Shown in pieces: positions 9,191-20,181 of a stretch of 64,000 nucleotides of DNA. A program made the translations under genes and the position numbers. Source of the DNA: Rhodobacterales bacterium (lineage in GTDB: Bacteria; Pseudomonadota; Alphaproteobacteria; Rhizobiales; Stappiaceae); assembly GCA_008107755.1 (NCBI GenBank), contig VIRH01000082.1:62001-126000 (forward strand), given 5' to 3'. Under the pieces are notes generated by a model. The model made no database searches, had not been told where the DNA came from, and saw only the letters and a program-made list of their open reading frames with translations. Positions within the stretch are counted from its first letter, which is position 1. Every line of letters starts with the position of its first letter.

Positions 9191-10367
9191 GGCTCAGGTT
9201 CGTAATTTCAATATCAACTTCGGTCCGCAGCACCCGGCCGCTCACGGCGTCTTGCGCCTCGTGCTGGAGCTGGACGGCGAAGTGGTGACCCGCGTCGATC
9301 CGCACATCGGTCTGCTTCACCGCGGCACCGAAAAGCTGATCGAGCAAAAGACCTATCTGCAGGCCATTCCGTATTTCGACCGTCTCGACTACGTGGCGCC
9401 GATGAACCAGGAACATGCCTTTGCCCTGGCGGTGGAGCGTATGCTGGGCATCGAGGTTCCTCGCCGCGGTCAGTTGATCCGTGTCCTCTATTCCGAAATA
9501 GGCCGTCTGCTGTCGCATCTTCTGAACGTGACCACGCAGGCAATGGACGTTGGCGCCCTGACGCCGCCGCTGTGGGGCTTCGAGCCACGCGAAGAGCTGA
9601 TGGTATTCTATGAGCGTGCCTGCGGCGCGCGCATGCACGCAGCCTATGTGCGGCCGGGCGGGGTTCACCAGGACCTGCCGCGCGATCTTCTTGATGACAT
9701 CTGGGATTTCTGCGATCCCTTCCTCCAGACCCTCGACGACATCGAAGGCCTGTTGACCGACAACCGTATCTTCAAGCAGCGCAACGTCGATATCGGTGTC
9801 GTTGATCTGGATGATGCGTGGGCGTGGGGCTTTTCCGGCGTCATGGTTCGTGGTTCCGGTGCTGCCTGGGATCTGCGCAAGTCGCAGCCCTATGAGTGCT
9901 ATTCGGAACTCGATTTCGACATTCCGGTGGGCAAGAACGGCGACTGCTATGACCGTTACCTGATCCGCATGGACGAAATGCGTCAGTCCGTGCGCATCAT
10001 GAAGCAGTGCCTGGAGAAGCTGACTGTCGACACGGGTCCGGTATCTTCCACAGACGGCAAGATCGTCCCGCCTAAGCGCGGCGAAATGAAGCGGTCGATG
10101 GAAGCTCTCATTCATCACTTCAAGCTATATACCGAAGGCTACCACGTGCCGGCCGGCGAAGTTTACGCCGCTGTCGAAGCGCCGAAAGGCGAGTTCGGCG
10201 TCTATCTCGTGGCCGACGGAACCAACAAGCCTTACCGGTGCAAGATCAAGGCACCGGGATATGCCCACCTTCAGGCCATGGACTTCCTCTGCAAGGGCCA
10301 CATGCTTGCCGACGTTTCGGCCGTGCTCGGTTCCATGGACATCGTGTTCGGTGAGGTCGACCGCTGA
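9183..10367 (+). CDS. nuoD: NADH-quinone oxidoreductase subunit D
   Basis: A 394-residue peripheral-arm subunit (49-kDa family, related to hydrogenase large subunits) that with NuoB forms the quinone-reduction site. It shows [16 protein letters not shown] near the N-terminus, including the quinone-site His, and [17 protein letters not shown]. The ATG at 9183 lies inside the end of the upstream GFA gene (8-base overlap, different frame), indicating coupled translation. Length and C-terminus (VFGEVDR) are standard. Confidence 0.97.
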   Translation: MAEAQVRNFNINFGPQHPAAHGVLRLVLELDGEVVTRVDPHIGLLHRGTEKLIEQKTYLQAIPYFDRLDYVAPMNQEHAFALAVERMLGIEVPRRGQLIRVLYSEIGRLLSHLLNVTTQAMDVGALTPPLWGFEPREELMVFYERACGARMHAAYVRPGGVHQDLPRDLLDDIWDFCDPFLQTLDDIEGLLTDNRIFKQRNVDIGVVDLDDAWAWGFSGVMVRGSGAAWDLRKSQPYECYSELDFDIPVGKNGDCYDRYLIRMDEMRQSVRIMKQCLEKLTVDTGPVSSTDGKIVPPKRGEMKRSMEALIHHFKLYTEGYHVPAGEVYAAVEAPKGEFGVYLVADGTNKPYRCKIKAPGYAHLQAMDFLCKGHMLADVSAVLGSMDIVFGEVDR

Positions 10368-10448
10368 TGCGGGCGGCACACCTTGAAATCTCGACCCTGG
10401 CAGCCGCCCGTCCGGCTCCGGTCAGTTTGACAGAACGGGGATAACACC

Positions 10449-11744
10449 ATGGCAGTTCGCCGACTTGCCGCGGAACAACCAGAAAGCTTCGAGTTCACGA
10501 GCGAGAATCTCGCGTGGGCGAAAAAGCTGATCGACCGCTATCCGGCCGGCCGACAGGCGTCCGCGGTCATTCCGCTTCTCTGGCGCGCCCAGGAGCAGCA
10601 TGAGGGCTGGGTGTGCGAGCCTGCAATTCGCTATATTGCGGAATTGCTCGACATGCCGCGGATCCGCGTTCTGGAAGTCGCGACGTTCTACACGATGTTC
10701 CAGCTGCAGCCGGTCGGCAAGAAGGCTCACATCCAGGTGTGCGGCACGACGCCATGCCAGTTGCGCGGCTCGGAGGATCTCATCAAGATCTGCAAGTCGC
10801 GCATTGCCAAGCACATGCATGAAATTTCCGAAGACGGAATGTTCTCCTGGGAAGAGGTCGAGTGCCTTGGCGCCTGCGTCAACGCGCCGATGGTCCAGAT
10901 CTTCAAGGATACCTACGAAGATCTGACGCCTGACAGCTTCAACAGGTTGATCGATGATATTTCCGAGGGCCGGGAAGTGACCCCCGGACCGCAGAACGAT
11001 CGTCGTTTTGCGATGGCCGAAGGCGGTCAGACGAGCCTGACCGAGATCGACGACGATACCAAGGGCACCCTTCCGGTTGCGCATGTCGTGGACGGCACCG
11101 AAAAGGCGTCTCATCACTTTGCCGGTGCCGCGATCAATACCGGCGGCAACGACTACGATGGCGTTCCGACGCCGGCTGAAGATGCAGTCGCCCGCGTCAG
11201 AGCGGAATTTGCCGAAAAAACCGCACGCAAGTCCGACGAGCCGGTGGGCAAGGTTGCCGAGCCGGAACAGGCCAAGCCGGCTGCGCCCAAGAAGGCAAAG
11301 ACCGGTGACAAGGCATCCGGAACCTCGCCCGCGACGCCGAAGGCGCGCGGCGAGAACGTTGCCAAGCCTGATTCGAACGACCGCACCGAGGTCGAGGTCG
11401 CCCGGACCGCCGATACCAGTGAAGACGAGCCTGCTGCAGATGAAAAGCAGCCGGAGCTTCTGACCGAAGCGCGCGATGGCAAGAAGGACGATCTGAAGAA
11501 GCTCAAGGGTGTCGGCCCCAAGCTGGAATCGACGCTGAACGACCTTGGCTTCTTTCATTTCGATCAGGTCGCAAGCTGGGGGCCTGAGGAAATCGCCTGG
11601 GTTGATAGCCGGTTGACGTTCAAGGGCCGCATCGAGCGGGACGGCTGGGTCGAACAGGCCAAGCTGCTTGCAGCCGGTGAGGAAACAGATTTTTCGAAGC
11701 GCGTGGACGCCGGTGAAGTGGCCTCCTCGAAGAGCGAAGAGTAG
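10449..11744 (+). CDS. nuoE: NADH-quinone oxidoreductase subunit E with long C-terminal extension
   Basis: Residues 1 to about 165 are the 24-kDa subunit, with the four Cys ligands of the N1a [2Fe-2S] cluster in [10 protein letters not shown] and [11 protein letters not shown]. The protein then continues to 431 residues, about twice the usual length. Residues about 175-342 form a low-complexity Ala/Lys/Glu/Pro linker. Residues about 347-407 form a compact domain starting [19 protein letters not shown], a helix-hairpin-helix-like motif, followed by a Trp-rich stretch. Comparable extended NuoE proteins are known in rhizobia, so this is not an assembly artefact. The role of the extension is unknown. 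Confidence 0.93.
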   Translation: MAVRRLAAEQPESFEFTSENLAWAKKLIDRYPAGRQASAVIPLLWRAQEQHEGWVCEPAIRYIAELLDMPRIRVLEVATFYTMFQLQPVGKKAHIQVCGTTPCQLRGSEDLIKICKSRIAKHMHEISEDGMFSWEEVECLGACVNAPMVQIFKDTYEDLTPDSFNRLIDDISEGREVTPGPQNDRRFAMAEGGQTSLTEIDDDTKGTLPVAHVVDGTEKASHHFAGAAINTGGNDYDGVPTPAEDAVARVRAEFAEKTARKSDEPVGKVAEPEQAKPAAPKKAKTGDKASGTSPATPKARGENVAKPDSNDRTEVEVARTADTSEDEPAADEKQPELLTEARDGKKDDLKKLKGVGPKLESTLNDLGFFHFDQVASWGPEEIAWVDSRLTFKGRIERDGWVEQAKLLAAGEETDFSKRVDAGEVASSKSEE

Positions 11745-11753
11745 GGGGAAGAG

Positions 11754-13055
11754 ATGCTGAAAGATCAGGATCGGATCTTCACCAATATCTACGGTTTGCA
11801 TGATTGGGGTCTCGACGGCGCAAAAAAGCGCGGTCAGTGGGACAACACCAAGGGGCTGATCGACAAGGGTCGCGACTGGATCATTCAGGAGATGAAGGAT
11901 TCCGGATTGCGCGGTCGTGGCGGAGCGGGCTTCCCGACTGGCCTGAAATGGTCGTTCATGCCCAAGGAATCCGACGGTCGTCCGGCCTATCTCGTCGTCA
12001 ATGCCGATGAATCCGAGCCCGGCACCTGCAAGGACCGCGAAATCCTGCGTCACGATCCGCACACGCTGGTCGAGGGATGTCTGGTTGCCGGTTTCGCCAT
12101 GAATGCCGTTGCCGCCTATATCTATGTGCGCGGCGAGTTCATCCGCGAGCGCGAGCGTCTGCAGGCGGCGATCGACCAGGCCTATGACGCCGGTCTGATC
12201 GGAAAGAACAACAAGAACGGTTACGATTTCGACATCTACGTCCACCACGGCGCCGGCGCCTATATCTGCGGCGAGGAGACGGCTCTCCTGGAAAGCCTTG
12301 AGGGCAAGAAGGGTCAGCCGCGGCTGAAGCCTCCGTTCCCGGCCAACGTCGGTCTCTATGGCTGCCCGACGACCGTCAACAACGTGGAATCGATTGCTGT
12401 CGCGCCGACCATCTTGCGCCGCGGCGCTGCATGGTTCTCCGCGCTTGGCCGTCCGAACAACACCGGCACCAAGCTGTTCTGTGTTTCCGGACACGTGAAC
12501 CAGCCGGCAACCTTCGAGGAAGAACTCGGCGTTCCGTTCTCGGAGATGATCGAAAAGCATTGCGGCGGTATCCGCGGCGGCTGGGACAATCTTCTGGCGG
12601 TGATCCCTGGTGGATCCTCCGTGCCATGCTGCACGGCGGAGCAGATCAAGGACGCTCCGATGGATTTCGACACGCTGCGCGGCATGGGCTCTGGCCTTGG
12701 AACCGCTGCAGTGATCGTCATGGACAAGTCCACCGATATCATCAAGGCGATTGCCCGACTCAGCTACTTCTACAAGCATGAAAGCTGCGGCCAGTGCACG
12801 CCGTGCCGTGAAGGCACCGGCTGGATGTGGCGAGTGATGGAGCGGATGGTCAAAGGCGAATCCTCGCATGAGGAGATCGACATGCTGTTCAAGGTGACCA
12901 AGCAGGTCGAGGGCCACACCATCTGTGCGCTCGGGGATGCGGCCGCGTGGCCGATCCAGGGTTTGATCAAGAATTTCCGGCCAGTTATCGAACAACGCAT
13001 CGATGACTATGTCGCCAGACCGAAGGCACCTTCGGCCATGGTAGCGGCTGAGTAA
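11754..13055 (+). CDS. nuoF: NADH-quinone oxidoreductase subunit F
   Basis: A 433-residue peripheral-arm subunit (51-kDa) that binds NADH, FMN and cluster N3. The Gly-rich NADH/FMN motif is [13 protein letters not shown], followed by [14 protein letters not shown]. The N3 [4Fe-4S] ligands are the three Cys in [13 protein letters not shown] and the Cys in [13 protein letters not shown]. It starts 9 bases after nuoE with GGGGAAGAG upstream. Confidence 0.97.
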   Translation: MLKDQDRIFTNIYGLHDWGLDGAKKRGQWDNTKGLIDKGRDWIIQEMKDSGLRGRGGAGFPTGLKWSFMPKESDGRPAYLVVNADESEPGTCKDREILRHDPHTLVEGCLVAGFAMNAVAAYIYVRGEFIRERERLQAAIDQAYDAGLIGKNNKNGYDFDIYVHHGAGAYICGEETALLESLEGKKGQPRLKPPFPANVGLYGCPTTVNNVESIAVAPTILRRGAAWFSALGRPNNTGTKLFCVSGHVNQPATFEEELGVPFSEMIEKHCGGIRGGWDNLLAVIPGGSSVPCCTAEQIKDAPMDFDTLRGMGSGLGTAAVIVMDKSTDIIKAIARLSYFYKHESCGQCTPCREGTGWMWRVMERMVKGESSHEEIDMLFKVTKQVEGHTICALGDAAAWPIQGLIKNFRPVIEQRIDDYVARPKAPSAMVAAE

Positions 13056-13081
13056 GCGGAACGGGATTTGGAGAGCAACGG

Positions 13082-15145
13082 ATGACGAAGCTCATCATCG
13101 ACGGCAACGAAGTGGATGTTCCGGCGGACTACACGCTGCTTCAGGCCTGTGAAGCTGCGGGTGCCGAAGTTCCGCGCTTCTGCTATCACGACCGGCTGTC
13201 CATCGCCGGAAACTGCCGCATGTGTCTGGTCGAGGTGAAGGGCGGTCCGCCCAAGCCGACAGCTTCCTGCGCCATGGGCGTCAAGGACCTGCGTCCGGGG
13301 CCGAACGGCGAACCGCCGGTGGTCGACACGAAGTCGGAAATGGTCAAGAAGGCCCGCGAAGGGGTGATGGAGTTCCTGCTCATCAACCATCCGCTGGATT
13401 GCCCGATCTGTGACCAGGGCGGCGAATGCGATCTTCAGGACCAGGCGATGGCCTATGGTGTCGACGGTTCGCGGTTTCACGAGAACAAGCGCGCGGTCGA
13501 GAACAAGGAAATCGGCCCGCTTGTCAAGACCATCATGACCCGCTGCATTCACTGCACACGCTGCGTTCGCTTCACCACCGAAGTGTGCGGCGTGACAGAC
13601 ATGGGCCTCATTGGCCGCGGTGAAGACGCGGAAATCACCACCTACCTGGAAGCCGCGCTGACCTCGGAGATGCAGGGCAACGTCGTTGACCTGTGCCCGG
13701 TTGGTGCCCTGACCTCCAAGCCCTACGCTTTCCATGCCCGTCCTTGGGAACTGGTCAAGACGGAAAGCGTCGACGTCATGGATGCGGCCGGCTCCGCCAT
13801 TCGCGTCGATACGCGTGGCAAGGAAGTCATGCGCGTGATGCCGAGGCTCAATGAGGAAATCAACGAAGAGTGGATTTCCGACAAGACGCGTTACATCTGG
13901 GACGGGCTCAAGACACAGCGTCTCGACCGCCCTTATGCACGCAAGGACGGCAAGCTGCAGGCCGTGTCCTGGTCAGAAGCATTCCAGATCATCGCCGAAA
14001 AGGTGAAGGCTGCGCCGGCGGAGCGTATCGGCGCCCTTGCAGGCCAGCTGTCTGGTGCAGAGGAAATGTTCGCTCTGAAGAGCCTTGCGGAGAAGCTCGG
14101 CGTCGCCAATATCGACAGCCGCTTCCCGGGGTCTCCTCTGCATCCGAAAAACGGCCGGGCGAGTTATCTGTTCAATTCCACGATCGAAGGCATCGAGCAG
14201 GCAACGTCCATCGTCCTGATCGGTACCAACCCGCGTCAGGAAGCTCCGGTTCTGAACGCACGTATCCGCAAGCGGTGGGTGCGCGGCGACATCGAAATCG
14301 GCCTGATCGGCGAGAACGCGGACCTGACCTATCCGGTTACCTATCTGGGCGCCGGACCGGACAGCCTGAAGGACTTCGTCAAGAACGCATCGCTCAAGGG
14401 CGATCGTCCGATGTTCATCATCGGCCAGGGGGCTCTCAACCGTGCAGACGGCGCGGAAGTGTTCGCCGTCCTTGCGGCCGCCGCGAAGTCACTCGGCGTG
14501 ATTGCCGACGACTGGAACGGCTTCAACGTTCTTCATACAGAAGCAGCCCAGGTCGGCGCACTCGACATCGGTTTCGTGCCGGGCGAGGGTGGCAAGGACA
14601 CAGCTGCGATGCTGGAGCCGGGCGCACTCGACGTTCTGTTCCTGCTCGGGGTCGATGAGGTCGAGGTTCCGGAAGGAGCTTTCGTGATCTATCAGGGCAC
14701 CCATGGCGATCGCGGCGCGCACCGCGCCGACGTGATCCTGCCGGGCGCAGCCTATACGGAAAAGTCGGCGATCTACGTCAATACGGAAGGTCGCGTGCAG
14801 CTTGCGGACCGGGCGGCATTCCCTCCGGGCGATGCGCGTGAGGACTGGGCGATCCTGCGTGCGCTGTCAGCGCATGTCGGTCAGACACTTGAATTCGATT
14901 CGCTCGGCGAATTGCGCTCGAAGCTTTTCGAAGCCGTCCCGCATTTCCTGACGATCGACGGCATCGAGGCGGGCGACAGTGCCGATATTGCCAAGCTTGG
15001 CAAGGCTTCCGCCAAAATGGACAGCGCCGGATTTGCAAATGTGATCCGGGACTTTTATTTGACCAACCCGATCGCTCGCGCCTCGAAGGTGATGGCAGAG
15101 TGTTCGGCGCTCGCCAAGACGCGAGCGGCGGAAGCTGCGGAATAA
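13082..15145 (+). CDS. nuoG: NADH-quinone oxidoreductase subunit G
   Basis: A 687-residue peripheral-arm subunit (75-kDa). The N-terminal ferredoxin-like [2Fe-2S] domain has [10 protein letters not shown]. The His-ligated N5-type cluster region is [19 protein letters not shown], and [11 protein letters not shown] marks the N4 cluster. A molybdopterin-oxidoreductase-like domain without an obvious cofactor site fills the C-terminal two thirds. The length fits the alphaproteobacterial and mitochondrial type, which is shorter than the E. coli form of about 900 residues. Confidence 0.96.
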   Translation: MTKLIIDGNEVDVPADYTLLQACEAAGAEVPRFCYHDRLSIAGNCRMCLVEVKGGPPKPTASCAMGVKDLRPGPNGEPPVVDTKSEMVKKAREGVMEFLLINHPLDCPICDQGGECDLQDQAMAYGVDGSRFHENKRAVENKEIGPLVKTIMTRCIHCTRCVRFTTEVCGVTDMGLIGRGEDAEITTYLEAALTSEMQGNVVDLCPVGALTSKPYAFHARPWELVKTESVDVMDAAGSAIRVDTRGKEVMRVMPRLNEEINEEWISDKTRYIWDGLKTQRLDRPYARKDGKLQAVSWSEAFQIIAEKVKAAPAERIGALAGQLSGAEEMFALKSLAEKLGVANIDSRFPGSPLHPKNGRASYLFNSTIEGIEQATSIVLIGTNPRQEAPVLNARIRKRWVRGDIEIGLIGENADLTYPVTYLGAGPDSLKDFVKNASLKGDRPMFIIGQGALNRADGAEVFAVLAAAAKSLGVIADDWNGFNVLHTEAAQVGALDIGFVPGEGGKDTAAMLEPGALDVLFLLGVDEVEVPEGAFVIYQGTHGDRGAHRADVILPGAAYTEKSAIYVNTEGRVQLADRAAFPPGDAREDWAILRALSAHVGQTLEFDSLGELRSKLFEAVPHFLTIDGIEAGDSADIAKLGKASAKMDSAGFANVIRDFYLTNPIARASKVMAECSALAKTRAAEAAE

Positions 15146-15161
15146 GGGGTAGGGGACAGAT

Positions 15162-16220
15162 ATGGCTGAGTTCATGACGACCTACGGATGGCCGTTCCTC
15201 TGGATTGCCTTCCAGAGCGTGCTGCTCATGGTCGTGCTTCTGGTGATCGTCGCTTACATTCTCTACGCCGACCGCAAGATCTGGGCGGCCGTCCAGATCC
15301 GCCGTGGCCCGAACGTCGTCGGCCCCTGGGGGCTGCTGCAGAGTTTTGCCGACCTTCTGAAATTCGTTCTCAAGGAGCCGGTCATTCCGTCCGGTTCCAA
15401 CAAGATCCTGTTCCTGCTGGCGCCTCTGGTTTCGGTGCTGCTCGCGCTGGCGGCCTGGGCCGTCATTCCGGTGGCGGACGGCTGGGTGATCGCCAACATC
15501 AATGTCGGCGTTCTCTTCGTCTTCGCGGTCTCTTCGCTTGAAGTCTACGGCGTCATCATCGGCGGTTGGGCCTCGAACTCGAAATACCCGTTCCTGTCGG
15601 CGCTGCGTTCCGCGGCGCAGATGGTGTCCTACGAGGTTTCCATCGGCTTCGTGATCGTGACGGTGCTCCTGTGCGCCGGAACGCTGAACCTTTCCGGGAT
15701 CGTATATTCCCAGCAAACGGGCCTCGCCAACATGCTTGGCGTGCCGTGGCTGCTGTTCCTGAACTGGTACTGGCTGCCGCTCTTCCCGATGTTCGTCGTG
15801 TTCTTCATTTCGGCGCTGGCGGAGACCAACCGGCCTCCGTTCGATCTGGCGGAAGCTGAATCAGAGCTTGTCGCCGGCTTCATGGTCGAATACGGCTCTA
15901 CCCCGTACATGATGTTCATGCTCGGCGAGTATGTCGCGATCTGCCTGATGTGCGCGCTCATGAGCATCTTCTTCATGGGTGGATGGCTGCCGCCGTTCGA
16001 CTTCGCGCCCTTCACCTGGGTTCCGGGCGTCATCTGGTTCATCCTGAAGTGCCTGCTCGGGTTCTTCATGTTCGCGATGGTCAAGGCCATGGTTCCCCGG
16101 TACCGGTATGACCAACTCATGCGTCTGGGCTGGAAGGTGTTCCTGCCGCTGTCGCTGGCGATGGTTGTGATCGTGGCTGTTGTTCTGATGTCGATGGGCT
16201 GGGCGCCGACCTCGGCGTGA
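15162..16220 (+). CDS. nuoH: NADH-quinone oxidoreductase subunit H
   Basis: A 352-residue inner-membrane subunit with about eight helices, forming the floor of the quinone tunnel (ND1 homologue). Family signatures are [22 protein letters not shown] near the N-terminus and [18 protein letters not shown] in the acidic loop. The stop codon overlaps the GTG start of the next small gene as GTGA, giving tight coupling to an unexpected gene. Confidence 0.97.
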   Translation: MAEFMTTYGWPFLWIAFQSVLLMVVLLVIVAYILYADRKIWAAVQIRRGPNVVGPWGLLQSFADLLKFVLKEPVIPSGSNKILFLLAPLVSVLLALAAWAVIPVADGWVIANINVGVLFVFAVSSLEVYGVIIGGWASNSKYPFLSALRSAAQMVSYEVSIGFVIVTVLLCAGTLNLSGIVYSQQTGLANMLGVPWLLFLNWYWLPLFPMFVVFFISALAETNRPPFDLAEAESELVAGFMVEYGSTPYMMFMLGEYVAICLMCALMSIFFMGGWLPPFDFAPFTWVPGVIWFILKCLLGFFMFAMVKAMVPRYRYDQLMRLGWKVFLPLSLAMVVIVAVVLMSMGWAPTSA

Positions 16221-16453
16221 GCCTGTCGATCGCCGGACTGGTCGGAGCTGCCGTCGGACTTTATGTCGGCTGGCTCGACTGGAAGATCCTGAAGGGAATG
16301 CTTCAGGCGGCGGAAATGAAAAACAGGCAGGCCGGCGGTGACGGCGGTCCCGTTGCAATGTACAAGGCGCCCCTGGGCGTTGTGATTTTTGGTGTTCCGG
16401 TGATCGGCTTTCCGATCATCGGGTATTGGGCCGCCAGTGCGCTGGTCGGCTGA
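16217..16453 (+). CDS. Small two-helix membrane protein between nuoH and nuoI
   Basis: A 78-residue protein starting at GTG (16217), which overlaps the nuoH stop by 4 bases. It is predicted to have two membrane helices, residues about 4-22 ([19 protein letters not shown]) and about 52-76 ([20 protein letters not shown]), joined by a polar loop of roughly 27 residues. It ends 20 bases before nuoI. I do not recognise the family, and it is not one of the 14 core subunits. Tight coupling on both sides suggests a complex I accessory subunit or assembly factor; that is inference. Confidence 0.72.
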   Translation: MSLSIAGLVGAAVGLYVGWLDWKILKGMLQAAEMKNRQAGGDGGPVAMYKAPLGVVIFGVPVIGFPIIGYWAASALVG

Positions 16454-16473
16454 GGAAAGAGAGGCTCAAAGCG

Positions 16474-16962
16474 ATGGGACTTAGTCAAGCCGTCAAATCG
16501 CTGTTTCTGCAGGAGTTCGTGTCCGCCTTTTTTCTGGCGATGCGCTACTTCTTCAAGCCGAAGCCAACTTTGAACTATCCCTTCGAGAAGGGGCCTGTCA
16601 GCCCGCGCTTCCGCGGTGAGCATGCTCTGCGCCGTTATCCCAACGGCGAGGAGCGCTGTATCGCGTGCAAGCTGTGCGAGGCCATCTGCCCGGCACAGGC
16701 GATCACCATCGAGGCAGGACCGCGCCGGAACGATGGAACGCGCCGCACGACGCGCTACGACATCGATATGGTCAAGTGCATCTACTGCGGCTTCTGCCAG
16801 GAAGCCTGTCCGGTTGACGCAATCGTCGAAGGTCCGAATTTCGAGTTCGCCACCGAGACGCGTGAAGAACTGTACTACGACAAGGACAAGCTTCTCGCGA
16901 ACGGGGATCGTTGGGAGCGTGAAATCGCCCGCAACATTGAAATGGATGCTCCTTATCGCTAG
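16474..16962 (+). CDS. nuoI: NADH-quinone oxidoreductase subunit I
   Basis: A 162-residue subunit (TYKY) carrying two [4Fe-4S] clusters, N6a and N6b, in the ferredoxin motifs [16 protein letters not shown] and [16 protein letters not shown]. The N-terminal amphipathic helices that contact the membrane are present. The start at 16474 ([15 protein letters not shown]) is chosen on homology and on AGGAAAGAGAGG upstream; the frame is open further upstream to 16426. Confidence 0.97.
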   Translation: MGLSQAVKSLFLQEFVSAFFLAMRYFFKPKPTLNYPFEKGPVSPRFRGEHALRRYPNGEERCIACKLCEAICPAQAITIEAGPRRNDGTRRTTRYDIDMVKCIYCGFCQEACPVDAIVEGPNFEFATETREELYYDKDKLLANGDRWEREIARNIEMDAPYR

Positions 16963-17054
16963 GAGCTAACCGAACTCTTCTACTTCAGCCCGGCAATCCG
17001 GTCGGGCCCAGCATTTCCGGCCCCGCAGGGCCACACGACAGGCAGGTCTTTGAT

Positions 17055-17669
17055 ATGATCCTGAAAGCCCTCTTTTTCTACCTGTTTGCCGGCGTCACGG
17101 TGGCGTCTGCATTCATGGTGATAGCATCGCGAAATCCGGTGACTTCGGTTCTGTTCCTGATTCTGGCTTTCGTGAATTCCGCCGGCCTGTTCATCCTGCT
17201 CGGAGCCGAGTATCTGGCGCTGCTTCTCGTTGTGGTCTATGTCGGCGCGGTCGCCGTTTTGTTCCTGTTCGTGGTGATGATGCTCGATGTCGATTTCGTC
17301 GAGCTGCGGCAGGGCTTCCTGCACTATCTGCCGGTCGGCGCGCTGGTGGGGATCATCCTGCTTGTTGAACTTCTGATGGGGCTCGGTGCCTGGGTGATTG
17401 CGCCACAGGTGCTCAGTCACGGTGTCGAGCCGATGCCGGCGCTGAATGAAGTGAGCAACATCCAGGCTCTCGGGTCGGTGCTCTACACCAAGTACATCTA
17501 CTTCTTCCAGATTGCCGGCCTGGTGCTGCTGGTGGCCATGATCGGCGCGATCGTGCTGACGCTGCGCCACAAGCCGAACGTCAAACGCCAGAGCATTCCG
17601 GACCAGGTGGCACGCACGCGTGAAACGTCTGTCGAAGTCCGGAAAGTCGAGAGCGGCAAAGGTATCTGA
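17055..17669 (+). CDS. nuoJ: NADH-quinone oxidoreductase subunit J
   Basis: A 204-residue inner-membrane subunit (ND6 homologue) with five helices, including the conserved third-helix segment LLLVVVYVGAVAVLFLFVVMML that couples quinone chemistry to proton pumping. The hydrophilic C-terminal tail is normal. It is followed by an unusually long, structured gap of 193 bases before nuoK. Confidence 0.96.
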   Translation: MILKALFFYLFAGVTVASAFMVIASRNPVTSVLFLILAFVNSAGLFILLGAEYLALLLVVVYVGAVAVLFLFVVMMLDVDFVELRQGFLHYLPVGALVGIILLVELLMGLGAWVIAPQVLSHGVEPMPALNEVSNIQALGSVLYTKYIYFFQIAGLVLLVAMIGAIVLTLRHKPNVKRQSIPDQVARTRETSVEVRKVESGKGI

Positions 17670-17862
17670 CGCAAGGAACTTGCGTTCTTCTGGAGAACCA
17701 GCGGCACATGTCGCGGCTCTCCAGCACATCAAAACCGGTCGGTTTGTTGCAGTGGTGTCGTCGAGACAGGACTGCAGGCCGGCCTAGGAAAGCCCGGCAA
17801 CCGGCACGCTCCTCCGTGCGGTTTCCGGTTGGGGTAAACGAGGGGAGCACGGCGAGGCGCCC
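17670..17862 (+). other. Structured nuoJ-nuoK intergenic region
   Basis: The other nuo junctions range from overlaps to about 90 bases, whereas this gap is 193 bases. It contains several perfect inverted repeats: CGCAAG/CTTGCG (17670-17684), followed by TTCTTCT, CTGGAGA/TCTCCAG (17690-17724), and a nested pair AACCGG/CCGGTT (17799-17830) around GCACG/CGTGC (17804-17819). It ends at the nuoK ribosome binding site. It could be an attenuator, an RNA-processing site or a small repeat element. Confidence 0.45.
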
Positions 17863-18171
17863 ATGGAAATCGGTCTGTCGCACTATCTGTCGGTCGCGGC
17901 GATCCTGTTCACGATCGGGATCTTCGGGATCTTCCTGAACAGGAAAAACGTGATTGTTATCTTGATGTCTATCGAGCTGCTTCTGCTCTCGGTGAACATC
18001 AACCTGGTCGCATTCTCGTCGTTCATCGGCGATTTGATGGGACAGATCTTCACCATGCTTGTTCTCACCGTGGCTGCCGCAGAGGCCGCCATCGGCCTGG
18101 CGATCCTGGTGGTCTTCCACCGCAACCGCGGCTCCATCGCCGTGGAAGACGTCAACGTGATGAAAGGGTAG
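17863..18171 (+). CDS. nuoK: NADH-quinone oxidoreductase subunit K
   Basis: A 102-residue three-helix inner-membrane subunit (ND4L homologue). The two membrane Glu residues of the proton path are in [13 protein letters not shown] and [13 protein letters not shown]. The start is ATG at 17863, with a GAGG-rich leader. The stop lies 6 bases before nuoL. Confidence 0.97.
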   Translation: MEIGLSHYLSVAAILFTIGIFGIFLNRKNVIVILMSIELLLLSVNINLVAFSSFIGDLMGQIFTMLVLTVAAAEAAIGLAILVVFHRNRGSIAVEDVNVMKG

Positions 18172-18177
18172 GAGCCG

Positions 18178-20181
18178 ATGTATTCTGCAATCCTGTTCCT
18201 GCCGCTGATCGGCTTCCTGATCGCCGGCCTGTTCGGCCGCGCTATCGGTGCCAAGGCGTGTGAGTACATCACCAGCGGTCTGGTGATCCTCGCGGCACTG
18301 CTTTCCTGGATCACTTTCTTCGGCTTCTGGCTCGGCGGGTCCGAGCTTCAGATCGTTGAACTGTTCCGCTGGATCAACATCGCCGACCTCCAGGTCTCCT
18401 GGTCGATCCGCGTCGATACCCTGACCGCCGTCATGCTGATCGTGGTCAACACGGTGTCCGCCCTGGTGCATGTCTATTCCATCGGCTACATGCATCACGA
18501 TCCGCATCGTCCGCGCTTCTTTGCCTATCTGTCCCTCTTCACTTTCGCGATGCTGTCGCTGGTGACCTCCGACAACCTGCTGCAGATGTTCTTCGGCTGG
18601 GAAGGCGTGGGGCTGGCGTCTTATCTGCTCATCGGCTTCTGGTACCAGAAGCCGTCCGCCAATGCCGCGGCCATGAAGGCCTTCGTCGTCAACCGCGTCG
18701 GCGATTTCGGCTTTGCGCTCGGTATCTTCGGCGTGTTCTACCTGTTCCAGAGCATCGAGTTCGCGACCATCTTCAACGATGCGCCGTCCTTCATCGAGGA
18801 ACATGGTGAGGTCCTGAGCTTCCTGGGCTACCACCTTGATCCGCATGCAGCGATGACCGTCGTCTGCCTGCTGCTCTTCATGGGGGCCATGGGCAAGTCG
18901 GCGCAGTTCCTGCTGCACACCTGGCTCCCGGACGCCATGGAAGGCCCGACGCCGGTTTCCGCGCTCATTCACGCAGCAACCATGGTGACCGCCGGTGTCT
19001 TCATGGTGGCACGCCTGTCGCCGCTCATGGAGCTGTCCCACACGGCGCTTGCCGTCATCGTCTTCTTCGGTGCGACCACCGCCTTTTTCGCGGCGACGGT
19101 CGGTCTGGTTCAGAATGACATCAAGCGCGTCATCGCTTATTCGACCTGTTCCCAGCTCGGCTACATGTTCGTTGCTCTGGGGGTAGGGGCCTATTCGATC
19201 GGCATCTTCCACCTGTTCACGCACGCCTTCTTCAAGGCGCTGCTGTTCCTTTGCGCCGGTTCCGTGATCCATGCGGTCTCCGACGAACAGGACATGCGCA
19301 AGATGGGCGGGCTGCGCAAACACATCCCGATCACCTACTGGACGATGATGATCGGTACGCTGGCCCTGACCGGTGTCGGCATTCCGTTCACCCATCTGGG
19401 CTTTGCGGGCTTTATCTCGAAGGATGCGATCATCGAGGCGGCCTTTGCGGGCGCCGGCGGCGAGCACGCCAATCCGATGGCTCTCTACGGCTTCTGGATG
19501 ACCGTGATCGCGGCTGCGCTGACGTCCTTCTATTCCTGGCGCCTGACCTTCATGACCTTCCACGGCAAGCCACGTGCGCCTGTCGACGTCATGAAGCATG
19601 TGCATGAATCACCGCTGGTAATGACCGTTCCTCTATTCGTCCTCTCCGCGGGCGCCGTTCTGGCCGGCATGGTCTTCTACGGTTCCTTCTACGGAGACGG
19701 GTTCCAGGAATTCTGGAAGGGCGCGATCTTCATGAGCGAGGAAAACCACATCCTACACGCCATGCACGACGTGCCGGCCTGGGTGAGGGTTTCTCCCTTC
19801 GTCATGATGGTGCTCGGCTTCCTGGTAGCCTACCAGTTCTACATCCGCTCGCCCGAGATGCCCAAGCGTCTGGCGGAACGCCATCATGGCCTCTACCAGT
19901 TCCTGCTCAACAAGTGGTATTTCGACGAGCTCTACAACTTCATCTTTGTCCGTCCTGCGCTCTGGCTTGGCCGCGTGCTCTGGAAGAAGGGTGACGGCAC
20001 CGTGATCGACGGCTATGGACCGAACGGTGTTGCCGCGCGCGTTCAAAACGTCACGGCATGGGTCGTCAGGCTGCAGACCGGATATCTCTATCACTACGCA
20101 TTTGCGATGCTGATCGGTGTGGCAGCGCTCATCACCTGGTCGATGTTCACCGGTGCGGGCACCGGCGGGGGTGCACACTAA
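18178..20181 (+). CDS. nuoL: NADH-quinone oxidoreductase subunit L
   Basis: A 667-residue antiporter-like proton-pumping subunit (ND5 homologue) with about 16 helices and the C-terminal lateral helix. Motifs seen are [43 protein letters not shown] and [18 protein letters not shown]. Its TAA stop shares one base with the ATG of nuoM (TAATG). Confidence 0.97.
   Translation: MYSAILFLPLIGFLIAGLFGRAIGAKACEYITSGLVILAALLSWITFFGFWLGGSELQIVELFRWINIADLQVSWSIRVDTLTAVMLIVVNTVSALVHVYSIGYMHHDPHRPRFFAYLSLFTFAMLSLVTSDNLLQMFFGWEGVGLASYLLIGFWYQKPSANAAAMKAFVVNRVGDFGFALGIFGVFYLFQSIEFATIFNDAPSFIEEHGEVLSFLGYHLDPHAAMTVVCLLLFMGAMGKSAQFLLHTWLPDAMEGPTPVSALIHAATMVTAGVFMVARLSPLMELSHTALAVIVFFGATTAFFAATVGLVQNDIKRVIAYSTCSQLGYMFVALGVGAYSIGIFHLFTHAFFKALLFLCAGSVIHAVSDEQDMRKMGGLRKHIPITYWTMMIGTLALTGVGIPFTHLGFAGFISKDAIIEAAFAGAGGEHANPMALYGFWMTVIAAALTSFYSWRLTFMTFHGKPRAPVDVMKHVHESPLVMTVPLFVLSAGAVLAGMVFYGSFYGDGFQEFWKGAIFMSEENHILHAMHDVPAWVRVSPFVMMVLGFLVAYQFYIRSPEMPKRLAERHHGLYQFLLNKWYFDELYNFIFVRPALWLGRVLWKKGDGTVIDGYGPNGVAARVQNVTAWVVRLQTGYLYHYAFAMLIGVAALITWSMFTGAGTGGGAH

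Noticed and set aside
10422..12995. 857-codon open frame on the minus strand opposite nuoE/nuoF
   Set aside because: It is the antisense shadow of high-GC coding DNA. The protein is His/Arg/Leu-rich with no recognisable domain, while the plus strand encodes intact nuoE and nuoF.
17581..19605. 674-codon minus-strand frame opposite nuoJ-nuoL
   Set aside because: Composition dominated by Glu, His, Arg and Gln is typical of antisense reading of membrane-protein genes. No start signal or domain is present.
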